Shown one piece after another: positions 19,900-32,700 of a stretch of 64,000 nucleotides of DNA. The stretch comes from Symbiodinium microadriaticum (taxonomy: Eukaryota; Sar; Dinophyceae; Suessiales; Symbiodiniaceae). The position numbers were made by a program, and so were the translations under genes. The notes under the pieces were generated by a model. The model did no database searches, was not told the origin of the DNA, and saw nothing but the letters and a program-made list of their open reading frames with translations. The DNA lies in assembly GCA_001939145.1 (NCBI GenBank), contig LSRX01000082.1:932433-996432 (forward strand), written 5' to 3'. Positions within the stretch are counted from its first letter, which is position 1; every line of letters begins with the position of its first letter.

Positions 19900-20930
19900 T
19901 TCAGGATGCGTTTTATGCTCTTTGCGGCGTTCTACACGTTCCAGGTGCTTCTGGGACATTTCTGCCTCAAATGCGCAGGCAGAGAACTCAACATTTTCCC
20001 TGCTGGAGCGTCACGAAGCCTGATGTCCACATCCACATCCTCCTGAAGCAACCAGGCAACCAGGTCCTGCTGAGCCTGAGCTAGACTCAGTCCTGTGTCT
20101 GACAGCACAGTCTTGCACCCTGGGCCGGGGGGCTGCGGCCAGTGCCAGCATCAACGCCGTGTTCCTGGGAGTAGGCTGGAATCTGCGGCGGGTCGTTTGG
20201 TTAAGTCGAGTGGCGTGTCCGAATTACGACGTGCGGATACCATCAAACGTAGTGAGCAGAGGTGCCCGTTCTTCTCGACACCATTCAAGTCTGCTTGGCG
20301 CCTGTGTCAAAAAGCTCGCCGCTGAACTTCACGTATCGACAGCAAAATCAAGCATCGAGATCCCAAAGACTTCGCTGGGGAGGGCCGGATGAGCTGTTTG
20401 GCGGCCATGGTGTTCCCCCTTACAGCGGCAATCATCAGCGCCGAGATGCCTTCCGCAAGGGTGCGGCATGACAGAGCGTGCTGCAAGTGCTGGCAGGTGA
20501 GCCTTCCGAGGTCGTTTGCTGAGGCGTGGCGTGCTTCCGCAGTAGAAACTTCACCACTTCCTGGTGAAAGCACCAGGCGCAGGTTTCCATCCCCAGAAGT
20601 TTGGATGCAGTTGCTCCTCTGTCTACATCGCTACTCCACTCTTCTTCTGCTCCTGTTTCCCTCGCTCTGCGGCATAGAAAAGCGCCGTCCACTGCCGCTT
20701 GTCCTGCACGCCCAACGCGAGTAACCCGAGGCTCAGCAACCATAAAGTTAGTAAAACGACTGAGTGAGCAACAGGAGAGAGCGAGAGAGAGGCGAAAGCC
20801 TTGCTGGGTTGGGATAACTGACCCTCTGCTCGTCGCCAGCTGTGGAACTCGCGAAGGAGCGAGCCAGCGTGCAGTGCAGATTTTGCAACAACCTCGAATG
20901 TCCTGCAACTTGATGTCAGCACGGGCCTGT
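19900..20930 (-). CDS. ankyrin-repeat protein exons
   Basis: Minus-strand segments carry ankyrin helices. From the 5' side they are DKRQWTALFYAAERG (~20,720-20,670), HQEVVKFLLRKHATP (~20,580-20,530), GISALMIAAVRGNTMAAKQL (~20,450-20,390), then LMLALAAAPRP (~20,150) and LVAWLLQEDVDVDIRL (~20,060-20,010). The 'TAL..AA..G' and 'VV..LL' patterns recur in order, with breaks that look like short introns or frame changes. Such proteins mediate protein-protein contacts; no partner can be inferred. Upstream (~20,800) a short Leu-rich stretch (LLTLWLLSLGLLALG) may be a membrane segment or intron; I cannot tell which. Confidence 0.65.
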
Positions 20931-20989
20931 GCACAGCCACGTTCGTGGAATCATGTAACTCTGATCTCGCAATGTCTGATCACTTAAGC

Positions 20990-22434
20990 CCAACACAAGC
21001 TCAATGATGACATGCCGAAACTCTGAACTAACGTTTCCACCTTGCATGTCCTCACATGCCTGAACCCAGTCGGCTGCATGGCACTGGCGCTTGGAATGCC
21101 CGCCGAACCCAGGCCAACGGCCAAGAAGCCTCCAGCAGGAGCGGCGGGATTTCGGCGGAGGCGTCCATGCAGGCCAGCCTTGCAGAGATAGGGAGATCTG
21201 TGCCTGTGGTCCGAGACATGCAACAGCAGAAAGCCGTCACCAAAGCCCAAGAGAAGGAAGGAAGAAAAGGGGGGGAGGAGGCGAAGTCTGCAAATGGACT
21301 TTTTCAAGCACTCTGAAGCAGTGCGGCGCTGCTTCATCTTCATTGCCGCCACAGTCAGGCTGTAATGCTCTGTCGAAGCCTACCTAAATTCACATTGTCG
21401 TGACATGTTCGACGTGATAAATCAGCTGCCGCAATCTCCTGAAGAGCTACCTGTCGCGACCAGGGTAGTCGCAAGGCCGGAGTTGTTTGCGGGCAATGAG
21501 CTCCTGCTGATTTACAGTGCTACTGCGTGCTACGGCCTGAGGTCGCGGCATCATTGGCGTCCGACCGGCCACATCCTGCTTGGATCTTATCAAAGCATCA
21601 TACGAAAATGGACGCTGATGCAAGAAGGGCCTGGGTGTCAACGGAGGCCTTTCGCTCCAGGAGAAACGTCACGGCCTAGCCCATGCCCGGGTCAGAGCGT
21701 TGACACACTGAAGTTTGCTACCCATGTTTCGGCGTCACAAAGCAGACGAATTCCCCCCCGGTCAGCCCGCGGCTTGTTGAAGACGTCTCCAAAGAGTCTA
21801 CTTTAAAGTCCAGGACTCAAACGCTTGCACGGAAACTCCAGCAGCTTCTCGAGCCTCTGTGGAGCTGTTCCGGCAAGCATGGGATAGCGGCGTCCAGCTC
21901 AAGCAGTCCTGTTGAGTTCAGTATAATATGCATGAAGGGGATTGTTAGATTTGTTCCATTCTGTGGGGTCAGACAACCGCAAGTAGCTCCTTGTTCTCAA
22001 TGCCGATCTTGGCATCCAGGAGGAAATCCAAACAACTCACCTCGTGTGGTGCCCAAGGGCATGAGAGAAAGCGATAAACAGCAGACCACAACCAGCTAAG
22101 CAGCCCTCATATTGAGGCCGCAACCGTCGAGGAGCTTTTGGAAACCGCTGCGAGCATCACCACATCCTGAAAAGGATCGAGCTCTGCTACTCGAACTGCT
22201 ACTCGAAAAGCCTCAATTGGCCGGACTGTAGGAGTTTAGCTCGTAATGGCTTCGTGTTCAGGTTCGGGCTTCTCCATTCTTCACCGCAGCTAGTTGACAC
22301 ATTCAAGTTTCACAGCATTGAGCGCCTGTCCCCTCAGAGTGCGCTGCGTCAGGTCCATGCCCTGCGACGACACGGCAGACCATCACTTCTGTGCCCAAAA
22401 TTTCTATGGTAAGCTGTTACGCTCTGAGCCAAGG
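20990..22434. other. no gene recognised
   Basis: I see no conserved motif on either strand. The open frames at about 21,052-21,387 and 21,405-21,806 have no recognisable content. Confidence 0.4.
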
Positions 22435-22580
22435 TTTGAATGGACAGGGGCCCAGGCTCACACAGCTACGACAAGCAAGCGCGCTGCGCTTTTTCACAAA
22501 GCCAACACTCATGTGCCTTGAGAGTCGAAAGGCACGTCCGGTTTCAGCACGTCTGCAAAAAGCTTGCCAAGAACAGCCAA
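22435..22580 (-). repeat. 3' terminal repeat (LTR) of the copia-type element
   Basis: This matches 26,504-26,662 from TTTGAATGGACAG through the shared CACAGCTACGACAAGCAAGC to GCAAAAAGCTTGC. The remnant polyprotein frame runs into it before stopping. Confidence 0.75.
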
Positions 22581-22582
22581 AA

Positions 22583-24133
22583 AAAATCGCGGACCACAGT
22601 CTTCCACCAGCTCTTCGCTTTCATCTGCTTCGTCATAATGTGACTCAGCTGGTGGCCGCTGGGCACCCAGTGGAACGGGATCAAAACAGGATCGTCCACG
22701 ACCGGCTGTGCTCCTCCGCGCTCTCTTGCCCACCATCGCTTGGCCTCGTTGGGGAAGATCTGCTTCAGGGAAGCGAGGTCGGTCGATGATCAGCCTTCGG
22801 TCCGCCTTGGGCTTCCGGGTGTCGTGCCTATTCACGAAGTCTTACAGGCTCTTGCAATCGGTGACCGCGTGGATCAGCATGATCGTTGCCGCCTCGGGCT
22901 CGTGCACAGCATGCCATTGTCTCCCCGGCGCAAGTCGACCGGCACACCCTCTTGCAGGCATGGGGCTTCCAGGCCAGGACGCTCATCCGCACGGGTCGTC
23001 CTCCTATGCTGGAATTCTCACTGCCAACACGATCTGGGAGCCGACCCCACTGCCGACGAGGTTCTCCACGGCCTCGTCCTCTGGCTCGCGCCCCAGGCTG
23101 CATCGTGGTAGAGAACCACACACACTTCTCCCAAGGGGACCGGCTTGATCTGCATCCCGTGGTCCTTATAGTTGTTGTTGATCGCCTTGTTGGTGTCCTT
23201 CACGTCCTGCAGTGTCGGGTTCCCTTGCCGCGACTGTGCAAAGTTCGCGGCACAAGCCAGGTCGGGCCTGCTCTTTTTGGCCATCCAGCTTGGGCATCCC
23301 ACTGCGGTGCTTTGTCGCAGCTGGTCGGTGACCTGATCTTGGTTCATTTCTTGCACAAGTCGCTGAACTGCAGGCGCTCCTCGACGTAGTCCTCCTCGGT
23401 GATGCTGTAGCCGTCGCCCTCCTCTTGTAGTTGCTCCAAACACACTTGAAGGAGTCGTCCTCCCACTCGCTTATGGGGAACACTCGGCTCAGCTCCTCCT
23501 GCGTTGCCTTCTTAAAGATCTCATCCACCAACAGAAGGAAGTGGTCGATGTGGGTCTCCAGAAGGCCTCGTGTCTCGCCGAAACACGAGCAGGTCGATGA
23601 GGTTCTGCTCGAAACTGTCGCCTTCCGCCTCAACCACCGATTCGGTCACGCCTTGCAACTTCTCGAAGCACAGCCTCGGGCTAGTGGAGAGCCCAAACAC
23701 GCCTTCACGATCTCGATCAGGACTCTTTTCTCGACACCCGGCAGCTCTCTCGGCGTTGAACTAGAGACCCCTTGGCGCGGCGCGGCCACCCCGCTAAGGA
23801 AGGCAGCCTGGACGTCTCCGATGGAAGGAGACCATCGAAGGGAGACTGCGCATTGCACGCCCAGCATCAAGCTGTCCTGGCAGGCGGTGGGGACGTCGAC
23901 GCCGAGCTGGCCAACCCCCAAATCGGCGTCTCGGTGCCCCCCACGCATAATCTGGCCTTGCCTGACTGGGAGTTCCGGTGGCCCTCTGTGCTCTCGCCTT
24001 GTCCTTGTAGGCGAAACTCAACGTAAGTATTTTCGGGAGGGAGAATCTCAACGTAAAACTTCAATTGGTCACAGTACCGTTTTACCTCTGCTTCCACGAA
24101 AGCCGGCCTGTCCTTGGTGCTATCGAAGGCCAC
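22583..24133 (-). pseudogene. copia-type reverse transcriptase and RNase H remnant
   Basis: Minus-strand fragments in order: RPAFVEAEVKRYCDQLKFYV (~24,110); PSIGDVQAAFLSG and VEKRVLIEIVKACLGS (~23,830-23,690), the conserved copia reverse-transcriptase blocks; LLETHIDHFLLLVDEIF (~23,560-23,510), where the usual catalytic 'DD' is 'DH'; KKSRPDLACAANFAQSRQGN (~23,290-23,215) and VVLYHDAAWG (~23,110), the RNase H region; and VCRSTCAGETMA (~22,920). Frames change at several places, so no product can be made. A final frame reading VEDCGPRFF runs into the terminal repeat. Confidence 0.78.
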
Positions 24134-24409
24134 GGGATCTCGCTTTCCATCTGCTTCTGAGTGCTAGCCCGTGTCGCCGCGACCTTGCCGAACATGACTG
24201 TGCCATCTTCGCTCGCGGCCCCTCGGTGGTCTCTTGGTCCTCGGTGCATGGCCTCCCTCTCATCACCGGACAATGGCGCAGATCGTCTAGGCGTCGCCGT
24301 CTTCGCTCGGTGCTCACGTCCCAGCCATGTTCTCCATCTCGAAGAACTTTTCCTGGAACTCCCGGCACCCTCTCCGAGGAGCTCCTCGAAGATGTCCTGG
24401 CGGTCCTCC

Positions 24410-25535
24410 TAGTCCTTGGGCTCAGCCGCCCTCTGCCGCAAAGAGTCCTCGTCGATGATGGCCTGCACGTCATCCATCGCGGCCCTCACCCGCAGCACCT
24501 CAAAGATCTCTTCCGCCTCTGCTGGCCTGAGGTGTTCGGGGGTGCACAGGAGACGGCGGCATCGTTGCCTGTGGACGTGCAAGTTTCGATCCAAATTGCC
24601 ACTGGCGTCTTGTCCTTCTCGGCCAGCTTGTGCCGGTATATGAACACTAGGTCGCCGGGCTCGTAGTGGGTCTTCTTGACCCGACTCCGGCGTACTCGCT
24701 GCGATGCCTGGTCCGTCTGCACCCTCGTGAACGCAACTCGGGCTGCCTGCCCCGTTCTGCCGTTGCATCCGGTTGTGTAGTGGGTTGTTGCTGTCGTCGA
24801 AGATCGAAGATGTCGCCTGGCAGTCGTGGGTTGGCCCCGAACACCAATTGTCGCGGGCGAAAACCGCCCTTGTTTCGAAGCTGGATCTTGGCATGGGACA
24901 CTTCGGCAACAGCCCAAGGCCGCCACCATTACACTGTCCACCGTCCTCTCCCAAAGTCTTTTCCAGGCTCCGGCACGTCTTTCCGTCAAGCCGTGCCACC
25001 AAGCCGTGCTGCCAGTGTGCTGCGCCGGCGGCATGGGACATAAAGGAGCCGAGCTCGTAGCACATCTCGTCGAAGGGTCTTGAACCCAGTCCAGATCCAG
25101 CGCGAAGGTGCGCGACGGCCCTGCCCACGAGACCCAATGATCTCGCACTGTCTCTACAAGCGTCTTGGCAGTGCGGTCCTCAGACTCGATCACGACATGG
25201 TATGTTGAGGCGTAATCCACCATGCTCAGGGCGAGTGTGTTCCTTTGAGACTGCTGAGGGCGACTTGGCTCTTGCTACGGAGTCGTTGCGGAAGATCAGG
25301 TCCACACCCAGCACCTCGTTGAAGTCTCTGCGCCGGAAATTGGCTGTCAGCCCAGCCCTTGTATCGGCCGAAGGCCAGCACCGTGTCGTTGTGGGCCGCC
25401 TTGACGACGACCCCTTTCGTCGGCCTTCACCATCTCGCGCACCTCGTTGATGCTCCAGTCCGGGTGTACTCGGCGAGCTTGCTCACCAGCGTGGTCTTGC
25501 TCATGCCCCAAAGCGCCACCCGGGACGACATTCAC
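24410..25535 (-). pseudogene. copia-type integrase remnant
   Basis: Minus-strand blocks: VHPDWSINEVREMVKADER (~25,460-25,400), MVDYASTYHVV (~25,223-25,190, where the Asp fits the first catalytic residue of the integrase core), KGGFRPRQLVFGANPRLPGD (~24,870-24,810), and KKTHYEPGDLVFIYRH (~24,670-24,625). Spacing and order fit the core and C-terminal part of a Ty1/copia integrase. Frame breaks occur between each block. Confidence 0.72.
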
Positions 25536-26470
25536 CTCAGGGCCCGGCAGCCTCCAACAGCTGCGTCTTCAAGTTGCACTGTTCAGTCTGCCAGTATGTG
25601 GGAAAAGGGGTATTTGCGGGGCACCACGTGCACACGGACTGACGTGGTCTCCACGCTCCACCCAAAAATCGCTCTGTATTTTGCTCCCGCTCCACCATCC
25701 CAGGAAAGCTTCGATGTTCAGAGTGCTGTGCGCGAGCATGCCTTCAATGGCTGGCGGCAAGCGCTTAACCCGGAAGAGCCTGTATACGGGGCTGCGCTGC
25801 CGAATCCCTTGGTCTCTGCCCTAGTCTTTGACGAGCTTCCGTGGCAACTCGGGAGCTTCGCTTCAGTCAGCCTTTCGGGAAAGACCACCACGGCCGGGTG
25901 CCCATGGGTCTGCACCAAAGGCACGCCCTTCGTCTCGATGGCGCTCGGGTCCACACTCTCGGTGGATCCACCCAGCTTCCTCCCAAATGCTGGCAACGCC
26001 AAACTTAAAGCACTCGCTGTCCTCTTCAAACTCGTAGGCAATGCCCTGGGGCTCGGCTTCAGCCATGTACTTCTCGAACCAAGGGCAGCAGACAACTGTG
26101 CTCGCACTGCCTGGGTCTATGCCGGCCTGGGAACCTTCTGAGTCTGCTTCCTCTCTCCCAAGCCTCGACCTTTCTGAGGTAAGACCGGGTTGCGCTCCCG
26201 ATCTCTCCTTCCTCGCCCGCGTGCCCAGCAATAAGCTTGTCGCTGCTATCTCCGGCTCCACTGCCCACGCCGACTATGCCACTGCTCCTACTTCTCTGTT
26301 CCACCGCCGCTGCCCACGGGTCACCTCCATCTTGCGGCTGATCGTGCAGAAGGCCTCGTGCGGAATCGTGTCCTTTTTGGCTTGCGTCTGGCCGCATTGC
26401 GAGGCGCAACATCCGAGTTGTCCCCGCCAAGGGTCTGCTCGAAGCGCGCCCAGTGCTCGCCATCGGCCAT
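25536..26470 (-). pseudogene. copia-type gag/protease region remnant
   Basis: An ATG at 26,470 opens a frame (MADGEHWARFEQTLGGDNSD) only about 34 nt inside the terminal repeat, as expected for a Gag start. Later fragments (IAYEFEEDSECFKFGVASIW, ~26,050-25,990, and VPLVQTHGHPAVVVFPERLT, ~25,910-25,870) could be an aspartic-protease region, but I see no intact catalytic D(T/S)G. The frames are broken. The assignment rests mainly on position. Confidence 0.45.
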
Positions 26471-26503
26471 GGCGCGAAGGAGGAGCCCGGGCTCCACTGC
26501 CAA

Positions 26504-26662
26504 TTTGAATGGACAGCGGCCGAGGCTCACACAGCTACGACAAGCAAGCGCACTGCGCCTTTTCACAAAAGCAAAAACACTTATATACGTGCCTCGAGAG
26601 TGGAAAGGCACGTCCTGTTTCCAGCACGTCTGCAAAAAGCTTGCAAGGAGAGCACCAACTCA
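26504..26662 (-). repeat. 5' terminal repeat (LTR) of the copia-type element, with possible primer-binding site inside
   Basis: This is a direct repeat of 22,435-22,580. Just inside it on the minus strand (about 26,502-26,487) is TGGCAGTGGAGCC. It begins with TGG as a tRNA-primer site does (complement of the CCA end) and lies 2-3 nt from a CA that could end the repeat. The primer tRNA is not identified. Confidence 0.6.
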
Positions 26663-29600
26663 CAATCATATTGACACAAGGCGAAGCTATGCTTCGAGGT
26701 GCAGGGGTAGGTCATGGGCGAAGGTTTTCAGTATATCTGAATCCTCCAAGACATGATTGACACATTCCTTTCAACGAGATCCATTCTGACTTGGAAAGCC
26801 TGTAAACCTTAACATGGAGCCCTTCTTTTCTAGAACCCCAAGTTGTGCATCCTTCTCAAAGGGTAAAGAAATCCCTTGGTGCAAGCCATACGCCAGATTT
26901 GTGAAAATGTCGCTAGTAGGGGGACTCAAGCTGCAACTACAGGCTTCACGGAGTTTCCAGGCACCCCTGTGAATATCCCCAAGCTGTCATCCCAGTTCCT
27001 CCTCTGCGCAGTCGACGACTTTTCCTGATGCCACCGGAGACAAACTCCAGGATCACGAGACATAGTCTCAGGACTTGACTCAGCAGGACACCTTGCCATG
27101 AAGTCAAGCAGCTGAAGTCGCCCACCCTCAGCGCCTGGAAAAAGCCTGCGTGGCACGCATGCGCAGTACACACGCGTGCGTATAGACAGACAAAGACGGA
27201 GAGACGGCAGAGTCCGGTACTGTAGAGAGTCTCGTGAGTCTCGTCAGAAACGGGCTGTCATGGTGGACTGGGCTTGGAGCTACCGCACGGCCCACTCTGG
27301 TAACCTTCGATGCGCTGGCGCTCGTCCTCTGCCACCTCTCGGCCGTCCTGGGGGGAGTAGCCCGACCTCTGTTCGACAATTCGATGTGCGTCTGGGATCT
27401 GGGGCTTTGGTTGGGGGCCTGCCATTGCGCCGCCGAGCACTTGCAGATTTTCTAGCAGGGACCCACCGTCACAGTGAAGGCATCCGTCTTCTTGGCTCAG
27501 CACATCTTCAACCTCGCTGTGAGAGGGTGGGCGAACTCCCGGGCAGCCTCCTAAGTTGGTCGAGGCGTGGCAGCACAAACGCACAGCTCATCATGCAAAG
27601 GCATTTTGGCAGTCATCGACTACTCAACCGGGACATCCTCGTTGAACCACGGTGATTTCATCCAAACCAGAGAGAAGGAAGAATGCCTAGACTCTAGACG
27701 GGCCAAGGTTCATCGCTGTCGGACACGGAGTGAAGGAGATGCCTTGGCTGCGGATCTGGGAGCCGGCGACAAGGACGAGGACACCGCATGTTTGCCCAGA
27801 ACTCAAAGTGCTTCACAGTGCTTCCCGGTCTGGCTGTAAGCTGCCTTGAACATAGTAGCCAGCTCCGGCTACACCATCACTCTTCATGCAATCGTTGCCG
27901 GCAGGCATGGCAGCATGCTGCGCTGATTGGACGCAGTCCTACATCTCGATGACAGCTCACGAAATAACGCAGGCCGACGCAGGCCCTCTTCGACGTGTCC
28001 TGCAAAATACCGCCGCCATGCCCCGCCTGAAGTTTCCGTCGGCTCTTCCTCGTGAGAGGCTTTATCGGAAAACGCACACCGCGCCCACTGCCGGGGCGAG
28101 CCTGGAGCTGTGGCTCGGGGCCGCGGGGGCGGCGAAGGCCAGCTCCTGAGAGATTCAAGCTTCGCCTGGGACCTGCTGCTCCGCCTCTGACGATCTTCAG
28201 CTCCCATTCGAGGACTGAACCCGAAGCCTAGAACTCTCAAGGTCCCCCCCCCAGCCAAACTCACAGACTCTTGCGGACACCGCACGTTGCAGCTGGCCAG
28301 TCCTTGGGCACAGGGCTTGCCGATATCAATTCATCTCTGGAGCTCCAGGCCAGACGTGGCTTTTCCTGAGCCAGGCGCCGCTATCGACTGCGCCCATTCT
28401 TGTGCAGTCGGCGCTTGCTTCGCCCCGAGATGTCAAAGCATTCTTTCATGGGGCAAACTGCAAGGGTCGCCAAGGCTGCGAAGCCCGCCCATGGGAGGCT
28501 TCTCTCTGTGCTTTTGGATCCAGTGCAACTTCCAGGTACGACCGTCACATACCCTCTGCAGGCGCGAGTAGGAAGCCTGTTTGCTGCTGAGTCTTGTCAA
28601 TCGATGCTGGGCCGAGATTTTTGGCGGGCATGCATACATAGACAGTGGAGACAGACGACGCTCTCCAAGAGCACCACATTCTGGAAAGATTCATGTGCCG
28701 GAAGCAGGACATCGCAGAAGAATGCTAACAAAGATCGCCTATTGCATGGTCGCATCTTACATGGAGGTTCACCAAGCGAGTAAACTTCCTGCATTCCATT
28801 GCGCCTGTTCAAGCTCTTCATCCCTTCTGTTTGAGTGTGAGTGCAGACAGGCTTTCACAAGCAAAACGAATCCTAGAAGTGCTACTCACCATACCAAAGC
28901 TAGGCGCCACGGGGGCCCGCGGTAATCAACACTTTAGGTTCTGGGTATGTCCCTTTCTCTGCTTGTCGCTGCTGGTTTGAGCGACTGCTCGCTGCTCGCT
29001 GTCTCACCTTGGAAAGGAAAGCTTCAAACTGCCCAAATGATGCCAAAGGTCTGATTACTCGTCCTCAGTTTCCAACGGTGCACCAGCAGGAGCTGCTAGC
29101 ATGAAGCGATGTTGGCTGTTGGTCCTTTTGCCCTGGGTCCGAGCAGCAAGAGAGCCATGCCCGAAGCGGGATGCGGCGTCCAAAGACCTTTCCCTCCTTC
29201 CAGCCGCATCAAAACCAGAAGCAACTTCAGCTGCGGCTGACACTCTGGAGACACGGCCTGTGTCGGTCTTCGACCGATTCCGAAGGTTGGCCTTGGAGAC
29301 CACTCATTGGACACTGACCAAACATGCAGATCATGGGCAAGGCTGGTCGTATCTTGCTCGAATGCCATGGCTCCACTACACCAGCCAAGTCAAGTCGCCA
29401 ACTCCTGAGCCAACTGCGCAAGCTTGCTCGCCTCAAGATTCACGCCCAGCCCAGCAGAACCCTCGTTCGGCGCAATCGCGGCCCTAGTTGGTATACCGAG
29501 TACATCTGTTGAACATCCCCGAGGACCCGTGAACCGGACTTTCCCTCAGCGCTTGCAATGATCCTGGCCCAAGTTCTGGCCACATGCCGACGATATCCAA

Positions 29601-29779
29601 CGATAGCGATGCGTCTGCTGTTTGCGCATGCAGGTGCTTGCCACACCAGAGCTGCCAGAAGCCGTAGATTATGAACACCTCGATAACTTCTAGAGACTTC
29701 TTGAGTATAAAAGGCAGCCCGGGTGCATTGAGGCTCTTTTGCTGGCGAAAATCCTCCACGTCCTGAAGCCATTGGAGCC
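26663..29779. other. no gene recognised
   Basis: There are scattered open frames on both strands without recognisable motifs. A short Ala/Gly-rich patch near 28,080-28,140 is the only compositional oddity. Confidence 0.4.
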
Positions 29780-32700
29780 CTGAGCTGCTAAGGGAATGCG
29801 GCTCTCGGGCCCGGAGCGCTCACAATATCGACTTCTGCCAGGAGGCTTTCCTCCTCGTCATCTGCATCGCCCTGGCACCGCTGGCCAGCTGCGGGCTCCC
29901 ACTCCACCCCGCTCCGAGCCTGTGGGAGATCATCGCTGGGGTCGGTGGCCTTGTAGAGGAGCACCCTCCGGTCCATCCCAGCGGACGCCTGTGCTGGTTA
30001 CTTATCTCGAACGCCTAAGCGACTTTCAGCCAAGCGTCACGATCCTGCCACTCAAACCTTGCCGAGGTACCAGGACATCGCCCGATGGGGAAAAGGCCAG
30101 GGCCAGAGGAGTGTCCTGCGCTTCCGCACCAGTTGCAGCGGAATCAGACAAGCCTTTCTATAGTACTAGCATGTACCAACACAACATCGGTGGTTTGCCC
30201 ACAGCTAGGCTTCCCGGAACACCCGCCTTGTGTCGCCCAAGCCTTCTTACCACCATACCACTCTCTGCATCGTAGAGAACAACCTGGCAGGACATGGCAG
30301 AAGCAGCTGCTGTTGCGCTGGGGTCCTTCTACCAGGCGGCGGTCGGCGACTGTCCAACGGCACCGTGGCAAGCAGCAACCAGACGCCCACCTGAAGCTTT
30401 ACACGAACCATTGACTCGCCAGCAATGGCTGCGCGTCTGCACGCAGGGACCACAAGGATCCAGCCAGCCAGAAAGATCCAAACTGAGCATCTGCTGCTAC
30501 GCGGTGCCTGGAGCAAAGGCAACGGCCCAAAGCAGCTGCGGGTGGCGTCGGACATGGCGTGGGACCTGAGAGAGCTTCGCATCTACAGAATACGAACCCA
30601 TGCGTCATCTGGCAGACGAGGTGCAATTTCTTCTGAACATTTCGCTAAGGATCTGCAGGCCGCCACTTCATCTTTGGAGAGCGACCACAGACGAAACCTA
30701 CGGAACAGCAGTTCGCAGAGAAATGCAGAGAACACTCTCTAGTAGTGGGCGGCAGGCGGCGGCAGGCCTCCTGTCCCAGCCTGCGCTGGCGAGCTGGAGC
30801 TCTCTGTCAGACCATCCGACGGCGGTGACGTGATCCTCGCAACGTCAGGAGTGTAGGATGCCTAGTGCTCGCGCCAGTGTCCTTGTGGCCGGACAGCGTC
30901 CACAACGGTCTTTGCTGCTTCACATCCCAGATTTTCACCGTCCTGTCTGGCAGATTCTCAACTTCTGCATGCGACGCCCATCCAAAGCGCCTGTCCGCAG
31001 AAGCCGTGGCCACCAGCGTCGGATCGAGGGCTGAGTGGGCGACCTCGGCTTTGCCGGCAGTAAGCGGAGCGTGGTCGAAGGGGCAAACGACCAGACCAAG
31101 CGGCTGCATAAAGTCCTCCTGCTCAGCCATCAGCATTTCTCACTGCACATGAGTCTTGAGGATGCGATTCGATCCGGGAAAAACAATAGGACAGCCTGAA
31201 GTTTAGCAGCCGCTCCAGTAGCCGCACCGTAGTCTTCACTCGTTGCAGGCAAGGGTCAATCATAATCCAAGCAACCCGGAAAAGGGTAATGAGAACGATA
31301 ACAAGAAAGCAATAATATTGTGCGCCCTACAGCTCCAACCTTCCTCCCACACCTCTGCCACATCTGCCAGAGCTCATTGGCAGTGTAGCCCGAGAGGCGA
31401 GCACAAACACCATTTCACAGCAAAGGCAAGCGGTATGCAAGCTACAACCGGCCCATGGTTGGTTCTAGAAAGTCAGTTCAACAAGTGTGAATGCCTGCCG
31501 GCGGCACCCGAACCTTTCCCGCGAAGCCCCAACACCAAAACGATAGGAACAACGATTTCGAGCAACAAGCGCACTCCTACATGTGCCAAAACGACGCTTG
31601 CCATAACATTCACAACTGGAAATAATATGCGGACGCCTCCGCTGCGAAGCTCGGCCAGGGCCGACCCCTGGCCCGTCCCAAAGAGCCGCAGCCCGCCGTC
31701 CCAGGCCGCCGTGGCAAAGCCGCCTAACCAAACGCTGGTTCGGCGGCGTGAGGATTCAGACACTTCCAGAACTTGCTGCCACAACACCACTGGGATCGAC
31801 GGAGATCCCAAAGACCTGAGTGAATTTCTTCGAAGTGCACCAAACATCTCAAGCAAAACAATCATGGACTTTGGGCCTGGAGCGTTATCTGTGCAGCAAG
31901 GAGACCGTCCTCGGATGGGGAATCCGCTGCAAGATTCTCCCGGACGCCTCGGCGGGCCGTGCACGGGCCTCCAAGCCGGGCTCAGAAAAAGCCGGCAAAA
32001 CTGCTCCGAGGCACGAGGTCCCAGAGCAGCGTGGTGTTGTCCGCTGCTCCAGAGAGAAGTGTGCCATCGGCGAAAGCAAGGGCCGTAACGCCATAGCGAT
32101 GGCCAGTGAGCCTTCGTGCAGAGAGGAAGCGCAATGCTGACTTCGAAACATTCAAATCCAAGGCTCGCCATGAGCAAAGCTCACGGAAACAACCAGAAAA
32201 TGGACTCCAAATTCCTTTACCTTTATCTGTCTATCCTCATATCTACACTGATCTGACAAAGCTAAGATCAGGGCTTGCGCCAAGGCCTCAACTCGTCAAA
32301 GGGATAGTGCCCGTGAATGCTCGAGCACAGGAGCATCGCGGAACAACTCTTTAAGGCCAACGACTCGTAGTCAAGCAGCCGCGAGGGCGCGGAGATATTC
32401 CAGACACAGATCACGCCCTCCTGCCACAAGAGTCTGCCGAGGATGGCGGGGTTACAGCAGCAAGGCTTGTTGCTGCAAAGCATCCGCTGAACCCAAACTC
32501 TGATGCCCCAATACCTGATGATGCCTCTAGGTGCTGGACAGCATGGACATACGTGGCGGCGACATGCTGGTGCTCAGTTGATGCTGCTGCTACAGCTGGG
32601 ACGTGACTGAAGTACTTCAGCAAGCTGCAGTAGGCTTATGAAAGTTGTCCTGCACTTGCAGCTCGGCAGGCGTGGCCTAGGATATGCTAGGATCTATGGG

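Larger units (their letters stand above)
22435..26662 (-). mobile_element. decayed Ty1/copia-type LTR retroelement
   Basis: A minus-strand retroelement lies between two direct repeats about 4.07 kb apart. Order in its own direction: short gag start, protease-like region, integrase, reverse transcriptase, RNase H. Integrase before reverse transcriptase is the Ty1/copia order. Every domain is broken into several frames. The presumed Asp-Asp pair of the polymerase now reads ETHIDHFLLL, so the second catalytic Asp is lost. The element is therefore inactive. The flanking repeats differ from each other at several sites and by a small indel, which suggests an insertion old enough for both to have diverged. 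Confidence 0.8.
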
